From Clostridiales bacterium (GTDB lineage: Bacteria > Bacillota > Clostridia > Oscillospirales > Oscillospiraceae), in assembly GCA_004558115.1 (NCBI GenBank), contig SFDT01000008.1, forward strand, positions 1 to 54,709: a stretch of 54,709 nucleotides of DNA, in the 5' to 3' direction. A program made the translations under genes and the position numbers. The notes under the pieces are model-generated. The model saw nothing but the letters and a program-made list of their open reading frames with translations, ran no database searches and had not been told where the DNA came from. Of this stretch, positions 39,627 to 47,875 are shown one piece after another (within the stretch, counting starts at the first letter, position 1; every line of letters begins with the position of its first letter).

Positions 39627-40433
39627 ATGAACGTTTCCCGTTTGGAGGATGTCCGCCTGCGGCGGCCCCTCATCCACTGTGTCTCCAATATCGTCTCTGC
39701 CAACGACTGCGCCAATCTGGCCCTGGCGGTGGGCGCCAGCCCCATGATGGCCCAGGCGCCGGAGGAGATGGCGGACATCACCGCCATTGCCGGCGCCACG
39801 GTGCTCAACACCGGTACGCCGGACAGCGCCAAATTTGAGGCCTGCCGCATCTGCGGCCGGGAGGCCGCCGCCCTGGGCCGGCCGGTAGTGCTGGACCCGG
39901 TGGGGGTGGGCGCCTCTCCCTGGCGGCTGGACAACATCCGCCGCCTGCTGGCGGTGTGCACGCCCACCATCCTGCGGGTGAACCTGGGGGAGGCCCAGGC
40001 CCTGCTGCGGCTGCGCAGCCAGGAGCAGGGGGTGGACAGCCCCGGCGCCGCCACCCGGGCGGAGCGGCTCCGCCGGGCCGCCGCCCTGGCAAGGGACCTC
40101 CATACCACCGTGCTGCTGTCCGGGCCGGAGGACATCGTCACCGACGGCAGCAGTGCCTGGTGCTGCACCGGCGGCAGCGGCCGCATGGCCCAGGTCACCG
40201 GCACGGGGTGTATGCTCTCCGTGCTGTGCGGCGTGTTCGCCGCCGTGGAACCGGAGCCCCGGGAGGCCGCCCTGCTGGCCGCCGCCTTCTGGAAGGTGTG
40301 CTCCCGCCGGGCGGACCGCGCCGCGGGGGAAACGGGTCCCGGCAGCTTCCGCACGGCGCTGCTGGACGCCGCCGGCGCCTTGACGGCGGCGGACCTGGAG
40401 CGGGAAGCGGAGCTTTTTCCTCTTTCTCTTTAA
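39627..40433 (+). CDS. thiM: Hydroxyethylthiazole kinase
   Basis: A 268-residue ribokinase-fold enzyme that phosphorylates the thiazole precursor for ThiE. Signatures: PLIHCVSNIVSANDCANLAL, GASPMMAQAPEEM, VLDPVGVGASPWR, ILRVNLGEAQALL (typical NxxE region), and VTGTGCMLSVLCGVFAA with the catalytic Cys/Gly loop. ATG 39627 with GAGAG upstream was preferred to the GTG at 39618. Ends at terminator 40442. Confidence 0.94.
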   Translation: MNVSRLEDVRLRRPLIHCVSNIVSANDCANLALAVGASPMMAQAPEEMADITAIAGATVLNTGTPDSAKFEACRICGREAAALGRPVVLDPVGVGASPWRLDNIRRLLAVCTPTILRVNLGEAQALLRLRSQEQGVDSPGAATRAERLRRAAALARDLHTTVLLSGPEDIVTDGSSAWCCTGGSGRMAQVTGTGCMLSVLCGVFAAVEPEPREAALLAAAFWKVCSRRADRAAGETGPGSFRTALLDAAGALTAADLEREAELFPLSL

Positions 40434-40441
40434 AAAACGAT

Positions 40442-40476
40442 ACGCGGGAGCCGGTCTGGCTCCCGCGTGTTTTTTT
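40442..40476. terminator. Bidirectional terminator between thiM and the E1 genes
   Basis: Arms ACGCGGGAGCC (40442-40452) and complement (40458-40468), loop GGTCT, T-run 40470-40476 on plus and A-run 40434-40438 on the other side. Overlaps the stop codon region of the minus-strand E1 beta gene. Confidence 0.88.
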
Positions 40477-41461
40477 ATTCCCGGCCCAATGCCCGCCGGG
40501 CCGCCCGGACGATGTCCGCCGGCAATGTGCGGCACATGTCCTCTAGATGGGGGCTCATGGGGATGGGCACGAAGGGCGCGCCGATGCGGACCACCGGCGA
40601 TTTCAAATCGGTGAAGGCCTCCTCGGAGATGGTGGCGGACAGCTCCGCGCCGAAGCCGCCCTGGCGGACGGCCTCGTGGGCCACCACCGCGTGTCCCGTC
40701 TTCCGCACGGAGGCGAGCACCGTCTCCTTGTCCCAGGGGGACAGGGTCCGCAGGTCCAGCACCTCCGCGTCGATGCCCTCCGCGGCCAGAGTCTTGGCCG
40801 CCTCCAGCGCCCGGTTCACCATGACGCCGTACACCACCAGCGTCACATCCCGGCCCTCCCGGGCCACCCGGGCCTTGCCGAAGGGGATGGGGCCGTCGTT
40901 GTCAGGCACCTCGCCCTCCGTCTTAAACAGGGTCTTGTGCTCCAGGAACATGACGGGGTTGTCGTTGCGGATGGCCGTCCGCAGCAGGCCCCGGCCCTCC
41001 GCCGGGCAGGAGGGCACCACCACCTGCAGTCCCGGCACATGGGCGAACCACGCCTCCAGGCAGTCGGTGTGGTGGGCGCCCTGCATTTTCACGATGCCGT
41101 CCGGGCAGCGGACCACCATATGGACCTTGCCCTGGCCTCCGAACATATGGCGGGACTTGGCCGCCTGGTTGACAAGCTCGTCCATGCAGGCGGGCAGGCA
41201 GTTGGAAAACCGCATGTCAATGACGGGCCGCATCCCCGCCAGGGCCGCGCCCACGGCGCTGGAGACGATGGCTGTCTCGGAGATGGGGGTGTCCAGCATA
41301 TGGCTGGTGTCGCCGCCCAGCAGCTCCTTCAGGCCCAGATAGTGACCGAGGCCGCCGCCCCGGCCGTGGAGGTCCTCCGCCATGACGAACACGGCGGGGT
41401 CTCGCTTTATTTCCTCCGCCAGCACTTCCAGCGTGGCGTCCTTATAAGTCATGATGCGCAT
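40475..41461 (-). CDS. 2-oxoacid/acetoin dehydrogenase E1 component, beta subunit
   Basis: A 328-residue transketolase-like subunit (MTYKDATLEVLAEEIKRDP, VMAEDLHGRGGGLGHYLGL, ISETAIVSSAVGAALAGMRP, MRFSNCLPACMDEL, then C-terminal VVAHEAVRQGGFGAEL). It forms an alpha2-beta2 thiamine-diphosphate enzyme with the subunit encoded 14 bases upstream. The wording fits the acetoin/pyruvate (AcoB/PdhB) group better than branched-chain enzymes, but the substrate is not certain. No E2 or E3 gene is present in the window. Confidence 0.9.
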   Translation of the reverse strand: MRIMTYKDATLEVLAEEIKRDPAVFVMAEDLHGRGGGLGHYLGLKELLGGDTSHMLDTPISETAIVSSAVGAALAGMRPVIDMRFSNCLPACMDELVNQAAKSRHMFGGQGKVHMVVRCPDGIVKMQGAHHTDCLEAWFAHVPGLQVVVPSCPAEGRGLLRTAIRNDNPVMFLEHKTLFKTEGEVPDNDGPIPFGKARVAREGRDVTLVVYGVMVNRALEAAKTLAAEGIDAEVLDLRTLSPWDKETVLASVRKTGHAVVAHEAVRQGGFGAELSATISEEAFTDLKSPVVRIGAPFVPIPMSPHLEDMCRTLPADIVRAARRALGRE

Positions 41462-41475
41462 AGCCGAGCCTCCTC

Positions 41476-42447
41476 TCAGTCGTAAATGTCCGTGTACAGC
41501 TCGGACGGGTCGGGGTAGGGGCTTTCCACGGCGAAGCGCCGGGCCTCCTCCACCATCTCCGTCACCCGGGCCTGGACGGCGTCAAAATCACTCTGCTCCA
41601 GCCACCCCTCGGAGAGGCACCGGCGCTCAAAATTCTGAATGGGGTCGTCGGCGTGGAGCCGGGCAAGGGCCGCCTTGGGGTCCCGGTACACCTGGGGGTC
41701 TATGGCGGTGTGGCCATAAGCCCGGTGGGTCTGGCACTCCAGGAAGCCGCAGCGGTTGCCCTCGCCGTTCCGGGCACGCTTCACCAGCCGCTCCATGGCG
41801 GCCTGGACGGCGAAAAAGTCGTTTCCGTTCACCACGTAGCTGGCCATGTCGTAACCCACGGCCCGCTTGGAAATGTCCAAAACCGCCTGCTGGCCGCCGG
41901 TGGCGTGGTCCGTGCTGCAGGCGATGCCGTTATTCTCGCACACGAAGATGACCGGCAGGTGCCAGGCCGCCGCCATGTTGGCGGACTCATGGAACGTGCC
42001 CCGGTTGGAGGCGCCGTCGCCGAAAAACACCACCGCCACGGCGTCGCTGCCCTGGAAGCGGGCCGCCAGGGCGGCGCCTACCGCCAGGCCGAAGCCGCCG
42101 CCCACGATGCCGTTGGCGCCCAGCATACCGATGCTGAAATCCGCCACGTGCTGGGAGCCGCCCTTGCCCCGGCAGCAGCCGGTGGCCTTGCCGTACAGCT
42201 CCGCCATCATGGGCTTGAGGTCCGCGCCCTTGGCGATGGTGTGGCCATGGCCCCGGTGGGTGCTCTCGATATAATCCGTCTTTTTCAGGCAGGCGCACAC
42301 GCCGGTGGCCACCGCCTCCTCACCCACATACAGGTGGACATTGCCCAAGATCTCCTCGGATTCCCGGGCACGTTTGGCCTCCAACTCAAATTTGCGGATC
42401 TTCACCATGGTCTCATAGTGCCGCAGCAGTTCTTCCTTTGAAAACAT
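41476..42447 (-). CDS. 2-oxoacid/acetoin dehydrogenase E1 component, alpha subunit
   Basis: A 323-residue thiamine-diphosphate-binding subunit. The TPP motif runs from VVFFGDGASNRGTFHESANM to CENN about 28 residues later. Also STHRGHGHTIAKGADLKPMM, ELYGKATGCCRGKGGSQHVA, and the phosphorylation-loop-like region ECQTHRAYGHTAIDPQVYR. ATG 42447 follows TAAGGAGGC. First of two genes. TPP supply is encoded just beyond the shared terminator. Probable regulator: the GntR gene upstream on the same strand. Confidence 0.9.
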   Translation of the reverse strand: MFSKEELLRHYETMVKIRKFELEAKRARESEEILGNVHLYVGEEAVATGVCACLKKTDYIESTHRGHGHTIAKGADLKPMMAELYGKATGCCRGKGGSQHVADFSIGMLGANGIVGGGFGLAVGAALAARFQGSDAVAVVFFGDGASNRGTFHESANMAAAWHLPVIFVCENNGIACSTDHATGGQQAVLDISKRAVGYDMASYVVNGNDFFAVQAAMERLVKRARNGEGNRCGFLECQTHRAYGHTAIDPQVYRDPKAALARLHADDPIQNFERRCLSEGWLEQSDFDAVQARVTEMVEEARRFAVESPYPDPSELYTDIYD

Positions 42448-42471
42448 CCGGCCGCCTCCTTACGGTTTACA

Positions 42472-42531
42472 GGATCTGTATCCAAAATTGTGTCCTAAAC
42501 TAAACTTATCACCGGAAAGCGGCTTTTACAA
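42472..42531 (-). promoter_or_regulatory. Promoter and possible GntR operator of the E1 genes
   Basis: On the minus strand TTGTAA (42531-42526), a 17-base spacer, TAAGTT (42508-42503). Downstream lies the inverted repeat GGAT-acag-ATCC (42472-42483), a plausible operator for the GntR regulator encoded at 42662. Confidence 0.45.
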
Positions 42532-42612
42532 TTATTTTTTCAGCTGTGGGCAAAAAAATCATGATTCTGCACAATGTTTTCCGCATTTTTTGTAAGAGTC
42601 CCAGAGGTGCGG

Positions 42613-42652
42613 AAAAGCCGGGGCGGCGCATCCTGCGCCGCTCCGGCTTTTT
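42613..42652. terminator. Strong hairpin terminator after the GntR gene
   Basis: Arms AGCCGGGGCGGCGCA (42616-42630) and near-perfect complement (42634-42648), A-run before and T-run after, so it can work on either strand. It ends the GntR transcript. Confidence 0.85.
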
Positions 42653-42661
42653 ATGCGGGTT

Positions 42662-43369
42662 TTATTCCCGGGACAGGGGCCGCAGGGGAGAGGCGGCCTG
42701 GGAAAGGGAGGGCTGCTGGGTCCGCCGCACCCACTGGAGCAGCTTGTGGACATGCTCCCGGGCCAGGCGCTCCGCCCCCTCCTCGTCCCGGCGGATGACA
42801 GCCTGCACGATGGCCTTGTGCTCCCGCAGGGAGTCCGCCCCCCGGGTCTCATCCATCAGCATACTGCGGTAGCGGAACACCGATTCCTGGTCCAGAAGGT
42901 TGGCGGCCATCCGCTCCAGCTGGGTGTTTTTGCAGGCGGCCAGCACGGTCCTGTGCAGCTGGATCTCCGCCTGGTACAGGTGGAGCGCGTCCCCCTCCCG
43001 GGCACAGCGGTCCAGGGCCGCCTCCGCCGCCCGCAGCTGTTCCACATCCGTGTCATCCCGGTGAAGGGCCGCCAGACGGGAGGCCATTCCCTCCAGCGCC
43101 TCCCGGATATACAGGGCGTCCACGGTCTTTTGCGCGTCCGCCATGGCCACATAGATCCGCTTGTTGGGATACCGCTCCAAAAAGCCCTCCGCCTGCAGCC
43201 GCTTGATGGCGATGCGCACGGGAGAGCGGCTCATTTCCAGCTGTTTTGCCACCAGCTCCTCCACCACCTGTCCTCCCGGCGGATAGACGCCGGTGATGAT
43301 GGCGGTCTTCAGCGCCTCGTAAGCACGGCTTTCCAATGTGTCCTGCTTTCCGCCCTCCGGCCGGTCCAT
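42662..43369 (-). CDS. GntR-family (FadR/FCD-type) transcriptional regulator
   Basis: A 235-residue regulator. The N-terminal winged helix has the GntR pattern (YEALKTAIITGVYPPGGQVV, then LEMSRSPVRIAIKRLQAEGF). The C-terminal all-helical FCD domain (about 90-215) has REALEGMASRLAALH, LYQAEIQLHRTVL and LREHKAIVQAV, with acidic/His positions that bind a metal and a small acid. ATG 43369 follows GAAGGAGGGAGC. Same strand as, and upstream of, the E1 genes but separated by a terminator, so it is likely their local regulator, responding to a hydroxy- or oxo-acid (inference). Confidence 0.92.
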   Translation of the reverse strand: MDRPEGGKQDTLESRAYEALKTAIITGVYPPGGQVVEELVAKQLEMSRSPVRIAIKRLQAEGFLERYPNKRIYVAMADAQKTVDALYIREALEGMASRLAALHRDDTDVEQLRAAEAALDRCAREGDALHLYQAEIQLHRTVLAACKNTQLERMAANLLDQESVFRYRSMLMDETRGADSLREHKAIVQAVIRRDEEGAERLAREHVHKLLQWVRRTQQPSLSQAASPLRPLSRE

Positions 43370-43493
43370 GGCGCTCCCTCCTTCGTTTCGTTTTCCCCCA
43401 TTGTACAGGTCCGGCACCGGGTTTGTCAATGTCCGGGCGCGGCAGGCATACTCCCGGCCCGGAGCGCATAGGTTGTCCCAGGAGGTGAGGCAC

Positions 43494-44660
43494 ATGAAAG
43501 TGGTGCTGCTGCGGGACATCCTGCGGCGGCTGGAGGCGGCGGCCCTGGCCGCCGGCGTGGTGTGGGCCGTCACCGTCACCGCCGGCAGCGACACCGCCGC
43601 CGGCGCCTGGCAGGCCCTGCGGGAGGCGGCGCCGGTGGGGATGCTGCGCTGGGAGCTGGGGGACCTGCGGGCAAAGGACACCCTGTCTCCGGCGGCGGTC
43701 ATGACCATTGGGGAATCGCCCCTGCTGCTGGCGGCCCGGCCCGCCGTGGCGGAGCTGTGGTCCACAGAGCGGGCGGAGCCGGAGGAGCCGGCCACATCCA
43801 GTCAGGAGCCGCCCCAGGCCGTTGTGCCGGTGGAGGAAACGCCCCTGGCGGCCCCCAACGCTCCGGACAACGGCGTGGCCGCCCGGACTCTGGTGCCCAC
43901 GGACCCCTCCGGCTACACGGTCTCCGGCCGGGTGTACATCAGCAATTCCACCAGCCACACCGTGGATGTCAGCGCCTTTGCGGACCCCTTTGACGCGGAG
44001 CTCACCGGGGACCCGGGGCCCCAGGTCCTCATTCTCCACACCCACGGCAGCGAGGCCTACACCCCCGCCGACAGCGCCGGCATCGTCTGGTCCGGGGACC
44101 ACCGCACCACCGACGCCCGGTACAACGTGGTGCGGGTGGGGGACGCCATGGCCGATGTTTTGGGCCAGGCGGGCATCTCCGTGCTCCATGACCGGACGCT
44201 GTACGACTATCCCTCCTATTCCGGGGCCTACGACCGGTCCCTGGCGGCCATCCAGAGCTATCTGGCCCAGTATCCCACCATCCACTTCATACTGGATGTC
44301 CACCGGGACGCCATTGAGGACAGCCAGGGCAACGAATATAAGGTGGTCTCCACCGTGGAGGGGGAGGGGACCGCCGCCCAGATGACCCTGGTGGTGGGCA
44401 GCGACGGCAGCGGCCTCACCCACCCGGACTGGATGGAGAACCTGAAGCTGGCGGCGGCCTTGCAGGAGGACCTGCTCACAGAGTACCCCACCCTCATGCG
44501 GCCCATCCTGCTGCGCAATTCCCGCTATAACCAGCACGCCACCACCGGCAGCCTGCTTTTGGAGGTGGGCGCCGCCGGAAACTCCCCGGAGGAAGCGGAG
44601 CTGGCGGGGCGGCTGTTCGCGCAGCGAATGGCGGAGGTGCTGGAGGCCCGCAGCAAATAG
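43494..44660 (+). CDS. spoIIP: Stage II sporulation protein P (peptidoglycan amidase)
   Basis: A 388-residue SpoIIP. An N-terminal anchor (LEAAALAAGVVWAVTVTAGS) is followed by an acidic Pro/Glu linker (about 95-125) and the amidase/endopeptidase domain (ILHTHGSEAYTP, RTTDARYNVVRVGDAMADVL, HFILDVHRDAIEDSQG, VVGSDGSGLTHPDW, LLLEVGAAGNSPEEA) with zinc-binding His/Glu residues. It cuts peptidoglycan for engulfment of the forespore. ATG 43494 follows CCAGGAGGTGAGG. Upstream GCATACT (near 43446) resembles a sporulation sigma -10, but this is weak. A direct sign that the host forms endospores. Confidence 0.93.
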   Translation: MKVVLLRDILRRLEAAALAAGVVWAVTVTAGSDTAAGAWQALREAAPVGMLRWELGDLRAKDTLSPAAVMTIGESPLLLAARPAVAELWSTERAEPEEPATSSQEPPQAVVPVEETPLAAPNAPDNGVAARTLVPTDPSGYTVSGRVYISNSTSHTVDVSAFADPFDAELTGDPGPQVLILHTHGSEAYTPADSAGIVWSGDHRTTDARYNVVRVGDAMADVLGQAGISVLHDRTLYDYPSYSGAYDRSLAAIQSYLAQYPTIHFILDVHRDAIEDSQGNEYKVVSTVEGEGTAAQMTLVVGSDGSGLTHPDWMENLKLAAALQEDLLTEYPTLMRPILLRNSRYNQHATTGSLLLEVGAAGNSPEEAELAGRLFAQRMAEVLEARSK

Positions 44661-44692
44661 CGGAAAAGGCCGCCCGAGGGCGGCCTTTTCCG
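44661..44692 (+). terminator. Terminator of spoIIP
   Basis: Arms CGGAAAAGGCCGCCC (44661-44675) and complement (44678-44692). Confidence 0.8.
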
Positions 44693-44693
44693 G

Positions 44694-44723
44694 CAAAAAA
44701 ACAGCCTGTCCTTTCGGACAGGC
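44694..44723 (-). terminator. Terminator of the rpsF-ssb-rpsR operon
   Basis: On the minus strand GCCTGTCC-gaaa-GGACAGGC (44723-44704) followed by TGTTTTTTT, with a GNRA-type loop. Confidence 0.92.
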
Positions 44724-44748
44724 CGTTTCAAGCATGAGCAGCTGCTTT

Positions 44749-45000
44749 TTAGTCGGTGACGTAGGGCAGCAGAGCGATCTGACGGGCACGCTTGATGGCC
44801 TCGGTCAGCTGACGCTGATGCATGGCGCAGGTGCCGGTGGTTCTGCGGGGCAGAATCTTGGAACGCTCAGAGACAAAACGACGCAGCTTGGCGGCGTCCT
44901 TGTAATCGATGGACTCGCACTTTTCGGCGCAGAACTGGCACACCTTACGGCGCTTGCCGCGCATGGGACGAGCGGGTCTCGCTTCACGATCAAAAGCCAT
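44749..45000 (-). CDS. rpsR: 30S ribosomal protein bS18
   Basis: An 83-residue bS18: basic N-terminus with RPMRGKRRK, then KVCQFCAEKCESIDYKDAA (Cys-rich, likely zinc-binding form), LRRFVSERSKILPRRTTGTC and HQRQLTEAIKRARQIALLPY. Last gene of the rpsF-ssb-rpsR operon, 24 bases after ssb, with AAAGGAGGAACC before its ATG. Pairs with bS6 on the small-subunit platform. Confidence 0.97.
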   Translation of the reverse strand: MAFDREARPARPMRGKRRKVCQFCAEKCESIDYKDAAKLRRFVSERSKILPRRTTGTCAMHQRQLTEAIKRARQIALLPYVTD

Positions 45001-45024
45001 GAAATGGTTCCTCCTTTATTAAGA

Positions 45025-45498
45025 TCAGAACGGCAGTTCGCCGTCCTCCTCGCCGATCTCGGCGAAATCGGAATGGCTGTCCATGGGAGCCGCGGCGCCT
45101 CGGCCGCCGCCCATGGGCGCGCTGTAAGAGGGGGCGCTGTTGTACGCGGGGGCTCCGCCGTACTCGCCGGCGCCGTCCCGCTTGGAGTCACCGAAGTAAA
45201 TGTTGTCGGCGACGATCTCGGTAGCGACGCGCTTGCCGCCCTCCCGGTCCGTCCAGTCCCGGGTCTGCAGCCGGCCCTCCACCACGGCCATGCGGCCCTT
45301 GGTGAAGTACTTGCTGACAAATTCCGCGGTATTGCGCCAGGCGACCACATCGAAGAAGTCGGCCTGCTTGCTGCCGTCCTGGCTCTTGAAGTCACGGTCC
45401 ACCGCGATGCGGAAGGATGTGACCGCCGTGCCGGACTGGGTGCGGCGCAATTCCGGGTCCTTGACCAGACGACCCATGATGATAACCTTGTTGAGCAT
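45025..45498 (-). CDS. ssb: Single-stranded DNA-binding protein
   Basis: A 157-residue SSB. The OB fold (1-110) opens MLNKVIIMGRLVKDPELRRT and includes FFDVVAWRNTAEFVSKYFTKG and MAVVEGRLQTRDW. A flexible Gly/Ala/Pro/Tyr linker leads to the acidic tip EIGEEDGELPF, the DE-x-LPF tail that recruits replication and repair partners. Middle gene between rpsF and rpsR. Confidence 0.97.
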   Translation of the reverse strand: MLNKVIIMGRLVKDPELRRTQSGTAVTSFRIAVDRDFKSQDGSKQADFFDVVAWRNTAEFVSKYFTKGRMAVVEGRLQTRDWTDREGGKRVATEIVADNIYFGDSKRDGAGEYGGAPAYNSAPSYSAPMGGGRGAAAPMDSHSDFAEIGEEDGELPF

Positions 45499-45513
45499 TC
45501 TCCCAAGGCCTCC

Positions 45514-45810
45514 TTATTCGCCCTTGCAGACGATCAGGGAACGCATGATGCCATCGTTGATGCGCAGCTTACGATCCAGCTCGCGGGGGAAGGAAGGCTC
45601 GCTGGTGAAGCTCATCAGCACGTAGTAGCCATCGTTCTTGTAGTTGATGGGATAAGCCAGCTTGCGGGTACCCCACTCTTCCACCTCAACGGCGGAACCA
45701 TTCTGCTCAGCCAGGGACTTGAAGTTTGCCACGATAGAGGCAATGCCCTCCTCACCCTGTGCAGGGTCGACGATGTAGACGACCTCATAATTGGCAGTAA
45801 CCTTTGCCAT
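45514..45810 (-). CDS. rpsF: 30S ribosomal protein bS6
   Basis: A 98-residue bS6 (KVTANYEVVYIVDPAQGEEG, EVEEWGTRKLAYPINYKNDG, YYVLMSFTSEPSFPRELDRK). ATG 45810 follows AAAAGGAGGTGCAAAC; the longer frame starting at 45843 is not supported. First gene of the operon, behind a strong promoter at 45889-45916. Confidence 0.96.
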   Translation of the reverse strand: MAKVTANYEVVYIVDPAQGEEGIASIVANFKSLAEQNGSAVEVEEWGTRKLAYPINYKNDGYYVLMSFTSEPSFPRELDRKLRINDGIMRSLIVCKGE

Positions 45811-45888
45811 GTTTGCACCTCCTTTTGGACAAATGGCCCTCATTCATAGATGAGAGCAAGGATATACTTGCAGACTGCAAGCTATATT

Positions 45889-45916
45889 ATTATACAGGAC
45901 GGAGCGCAAATGTCAA
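45889..45916 (-). promoter_or_regulatory. Strong promoter of the rpsF operon
   Basis: On the minus strand TTGACA (45916-45911), a 16-base spacer, TATAAT (45894-45889), both hexamers consensus. The leader contains the short palindrome CTTGCA-gac-TGCAAG (45867-45881), a possible site for autoregulation. Confidence 0.85.
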
Positions 45917-46027
45917 GCACATTATTTCCTGGTTTTCCCGGTATCCGTGAAAAAACCTTTCCTTTTTCCGCAGGATGTGGTATATGTAGTACGATTCACC
46001 CACCCGGAAGAGAGGAAGCGCGTATCC

Positions 46028-46780
46028 ATGGCCTTTACCTGGCAAACCATCCTGTTCATTTTCGCCGCCCAGTTGCTGGCCTACACGGTCAAGGGCCTCG
46101 TCGGCTTCGGCAACCCCCTGATCTCCGCCCCCATTTTGTCCATGCGGCTGGACAACGTGGTCATCACTCCCGGCACGCTTTTGATGGACTGTCCCATCAA
46201 CGGCTACATCACGTGGAAAAACCGCCATAGCTTCAATTGGCGCAGGATCCTGCCCCTGCTGCTGGCCAACCTGTGCGGCGTCATTCCCGGCACGCTGCTG
46301 CTGCGCTTTTCCCTGCCCTGGATCTTGAAGACGGTGCTGGGCGTCGTGGTGGTGATCCTGGGCCTGGAGATGGCCACCCGGAACCTCCGTCCCGTCCGGG
46401 CCGGAAAAGACCGGCCCTGGATGCGCTACGCCGTGGCGGTGTTCTCCGGCATCTGCGCAGGCCTGTTCGGCATCAATATGTTCCTGACCGCTTATCTTCA
46501 GCGGACCGCCAAGGACTACCCGGAGTTCAAGGGCAGCATCTGCTTTTTGTTCCTGGGGGAGAACGTATTCCGCCTGGGCGTGTACATCACCAGCGGCCTC
46601 ATCACCCGGGAGGCGCTGCTGTTCGGCGCGGTGTCCGTGCCGGCGGCGGCCCTGGCCATGGCGCTGGCCGGGTTCCTCGGTCCCCGTATGCGGGAGGACC
46701 GGCTCCAAAAGGGCGCCATCGTCCTGTTTTTGCTGGGCGGCGTCAGCATCATCGTCAAGTCCATCGTGTTTCATACATAA
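46028..46780 (+). CDS. TauE/SafE-family sulfite/organic-anion permease
   Basis: A 250-residue membrane protein with about eight helices in two repeats (ILFIFAAQLLAYTVKGLVGFGNPLISAPIL, then FSGICAGLFGINMFLTAYLQ), the TauE/SafE pattern. The family exports sulfite, sulfoacetate or related C-S anions, but many members are uncharacterised. ATG 46028 follows AGAGGAAGCG; the in-frame ATG at 45947 has no site and adds non-membrane sequence. Seventeen bases ahead of the VOC gene. Confidence 0.85.
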   Translation: MAFTWQTILFIFAAQLLAYTVKGLVGFGNPLISAPILSMRLDNVVITPGTLLMDCPINGYITWKNRHSFNWRRILPLLLANLCGVIPGTLLLRFSLPWILKTVLGVVVVILGLEMATRNLRPVRAGKDRPWMRYAVAVFSGICAGLFGINMFLTAYLQRTAKDYPEFKGSICFLFLGENVFRLGVYITSGLITREALLFGAVSVPAAALAMALAGFLGPRMREDRLQKGAIVLFLLGGVSIIVKSIVFHT

Positions 46781-46797
46781 TTTAGGAGGAAGTGCAC

Positions 46798-47196
46798 ATG
46801 AAAGAACTGTATCAGGGCCTGGGCCACATCGCCATCCACACCCGGGACATGGCGGAGAGCATCGCCTTTTACGAAAAGATCGGCGGCGCGCTGTACAAGC
46901 AGGACGCCATTCCCACCCCCGACGGGGAGAAGAAGCTGGCTCTCGTGGAATTCGGCGGCTTTTTGCTGGAGCTCATCCAGTCTCCCACCCCCGCGCCCAT
47001 GACGGAAGGCAACATCCCCCACTTCGCCGTGTACGTGAAGGACGTGGACGCCGCGGCGGCCGCCATCCGCTCCGCCGGGGTGGATACCTTTATGGGCTGC
47101 GAAAAGAAGGTCCTGCCGGCGCTGTTCGGCGGTCTGGAGAACTGGTTCTTCACCGGTCCCTCCGGCGAGCAGATCGAGCTTTTACGGATGCTGTAA
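46798..47196 (+). CDS. VOC (glyoxalase/dioxygenase-fold) protein
   Basis: A 132-residue vicinal-oxygen-chelate protein with the two beta-alpha-beta-beta-beta modules (GHIAIHTRDMAESIAFYEKI, then IPHFAVYVKDVDAAAAAIRS, ending FFTGPSGEQIELLRML). Metal ligands are likely His in GHIAI, Glu in FLLELIQ, His in IPHFAVY and Glu in EQIELL, a glyoxalase I-like set. ATG 46798 follows TAGGAGGAAG. Possibly co-transcribed with the permease upstream. Substrate unknown. Confidence 0.88.
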   Translation: MKELYQGLGHIAIHTRDMAESIAFYEKIGGALYKQDAIPTPDGEKKLALVEFGGFLLELIQSPTPAPMTEGNIPHFAVYVKDVDAAAAAIRSAGVDTFMGCEKKVLPALFGGLENWFFTGPSGEQIELLRML

Positions 47197-47203
47197 ACGG
47201 AAA

Positions 47204-47238
47204 ACACCACCGGACCAATGGTCCGGTGGTGTTTTTTT
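47204..47238. terminator. Bidirectional terminator between the VOC gene and the radical SAM gene
   Basis: Arms ACACCACCGGACC (47204-47216) and complement (47220-47232), then TTTTTT. A's precede the stem for the minus-strand gene ending at 47246. Confidence 0.9.
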
Positions 47239-47245
47239 GGGTGTT

Positions 47246-47869
47246 TCAGTCCGCGATGTACTCCCGCACCCGGTAGACGGCGCCCACTTCGTCCTCGCAG
47301 ATACGGCGGCAGTTTTCGATCTCCTCCTTGGGGATGGTGTCCACCACCGTCATCATGACCGTGGGCACATACTGCCGCAGCTCCCGGGCAAAGGCCTTCA
47401 TGGCCTCGTAGGCCCCGGAGAAGTTGGGGTGGCACAGGGCGTCGTACTTTTCCGCCGTGTCGGTGTTCAGGGAGATGGACACCATGTCGAACCGCCCGGC
47501 AAACTCCGGGGCGATGTCCCGGCCAGCGATGACGCTGCCGGTGCCGTTGGTGTCCATGCGGGTGAAAATTTTGGTGCCGTGCTCCTTCATTTGGTCCACG
47601 ACCCAGCAGATATCGTCAAAGCGGTAGGTGGGCTCGCCGAAGCCCACGAACACCAGCTGGCGGTATTTGGAGAGGTCATGGCTCTCGATGGAGGCCAGAA
47701 TCTCCTCCTTCGTGGGCTCCCGCTTCAGCCACAGGTTGTGGGTATAGATGCTGCCGCCGGAGCTCTGGTTGTGCCGCAGGCAGAACTCGCAGTTGAAGTT
47801 GCAGCGGTTGGTGGGGTTCACATACAGGTTGTCTCCGTATTCATATGTAATGGTAAAGCCTTTTTCCAT
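47246..47869 (-). CDS. TatD-associated radical SAM protein
   Basis: A 207-residue radical SAM enzyme. Cluster motif C23-x3-C27-x2-C30 in NPTNRCNFNCEFC, preceded by GDNLYVN; GFGEPTYRFDD is the GGEP-like SAM motif; TNGTGSVIAGRDI follows. It matches the small radical SAM family known to sit beside tatD in many Firmicutes. It starts 6 bases after tatD on the same strand. The physiological substrate of this family is unknown to me. Confidence 0.88.
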   Translation of the reverse strand: MEKGFTITYEYGDNLYVNPTNRCNFNCEFCLRHNQSSGGSIYTHNLWLKREPTKEEILASIESHDLSKYRQLVFVGFGEPTYRFDDICWVVDQMKEHGTKIFTRMDTNGTGSVIAGRDIAPEFAGRFDMVSISLNTDTAEKYDALCHPNFSGAYEAMKAFARELRQYVPTVMMTVVDTIPKEEIENCRRICEDEVGAVYRVREYIAD

Positions 47870-47875
47870 GGTGGT

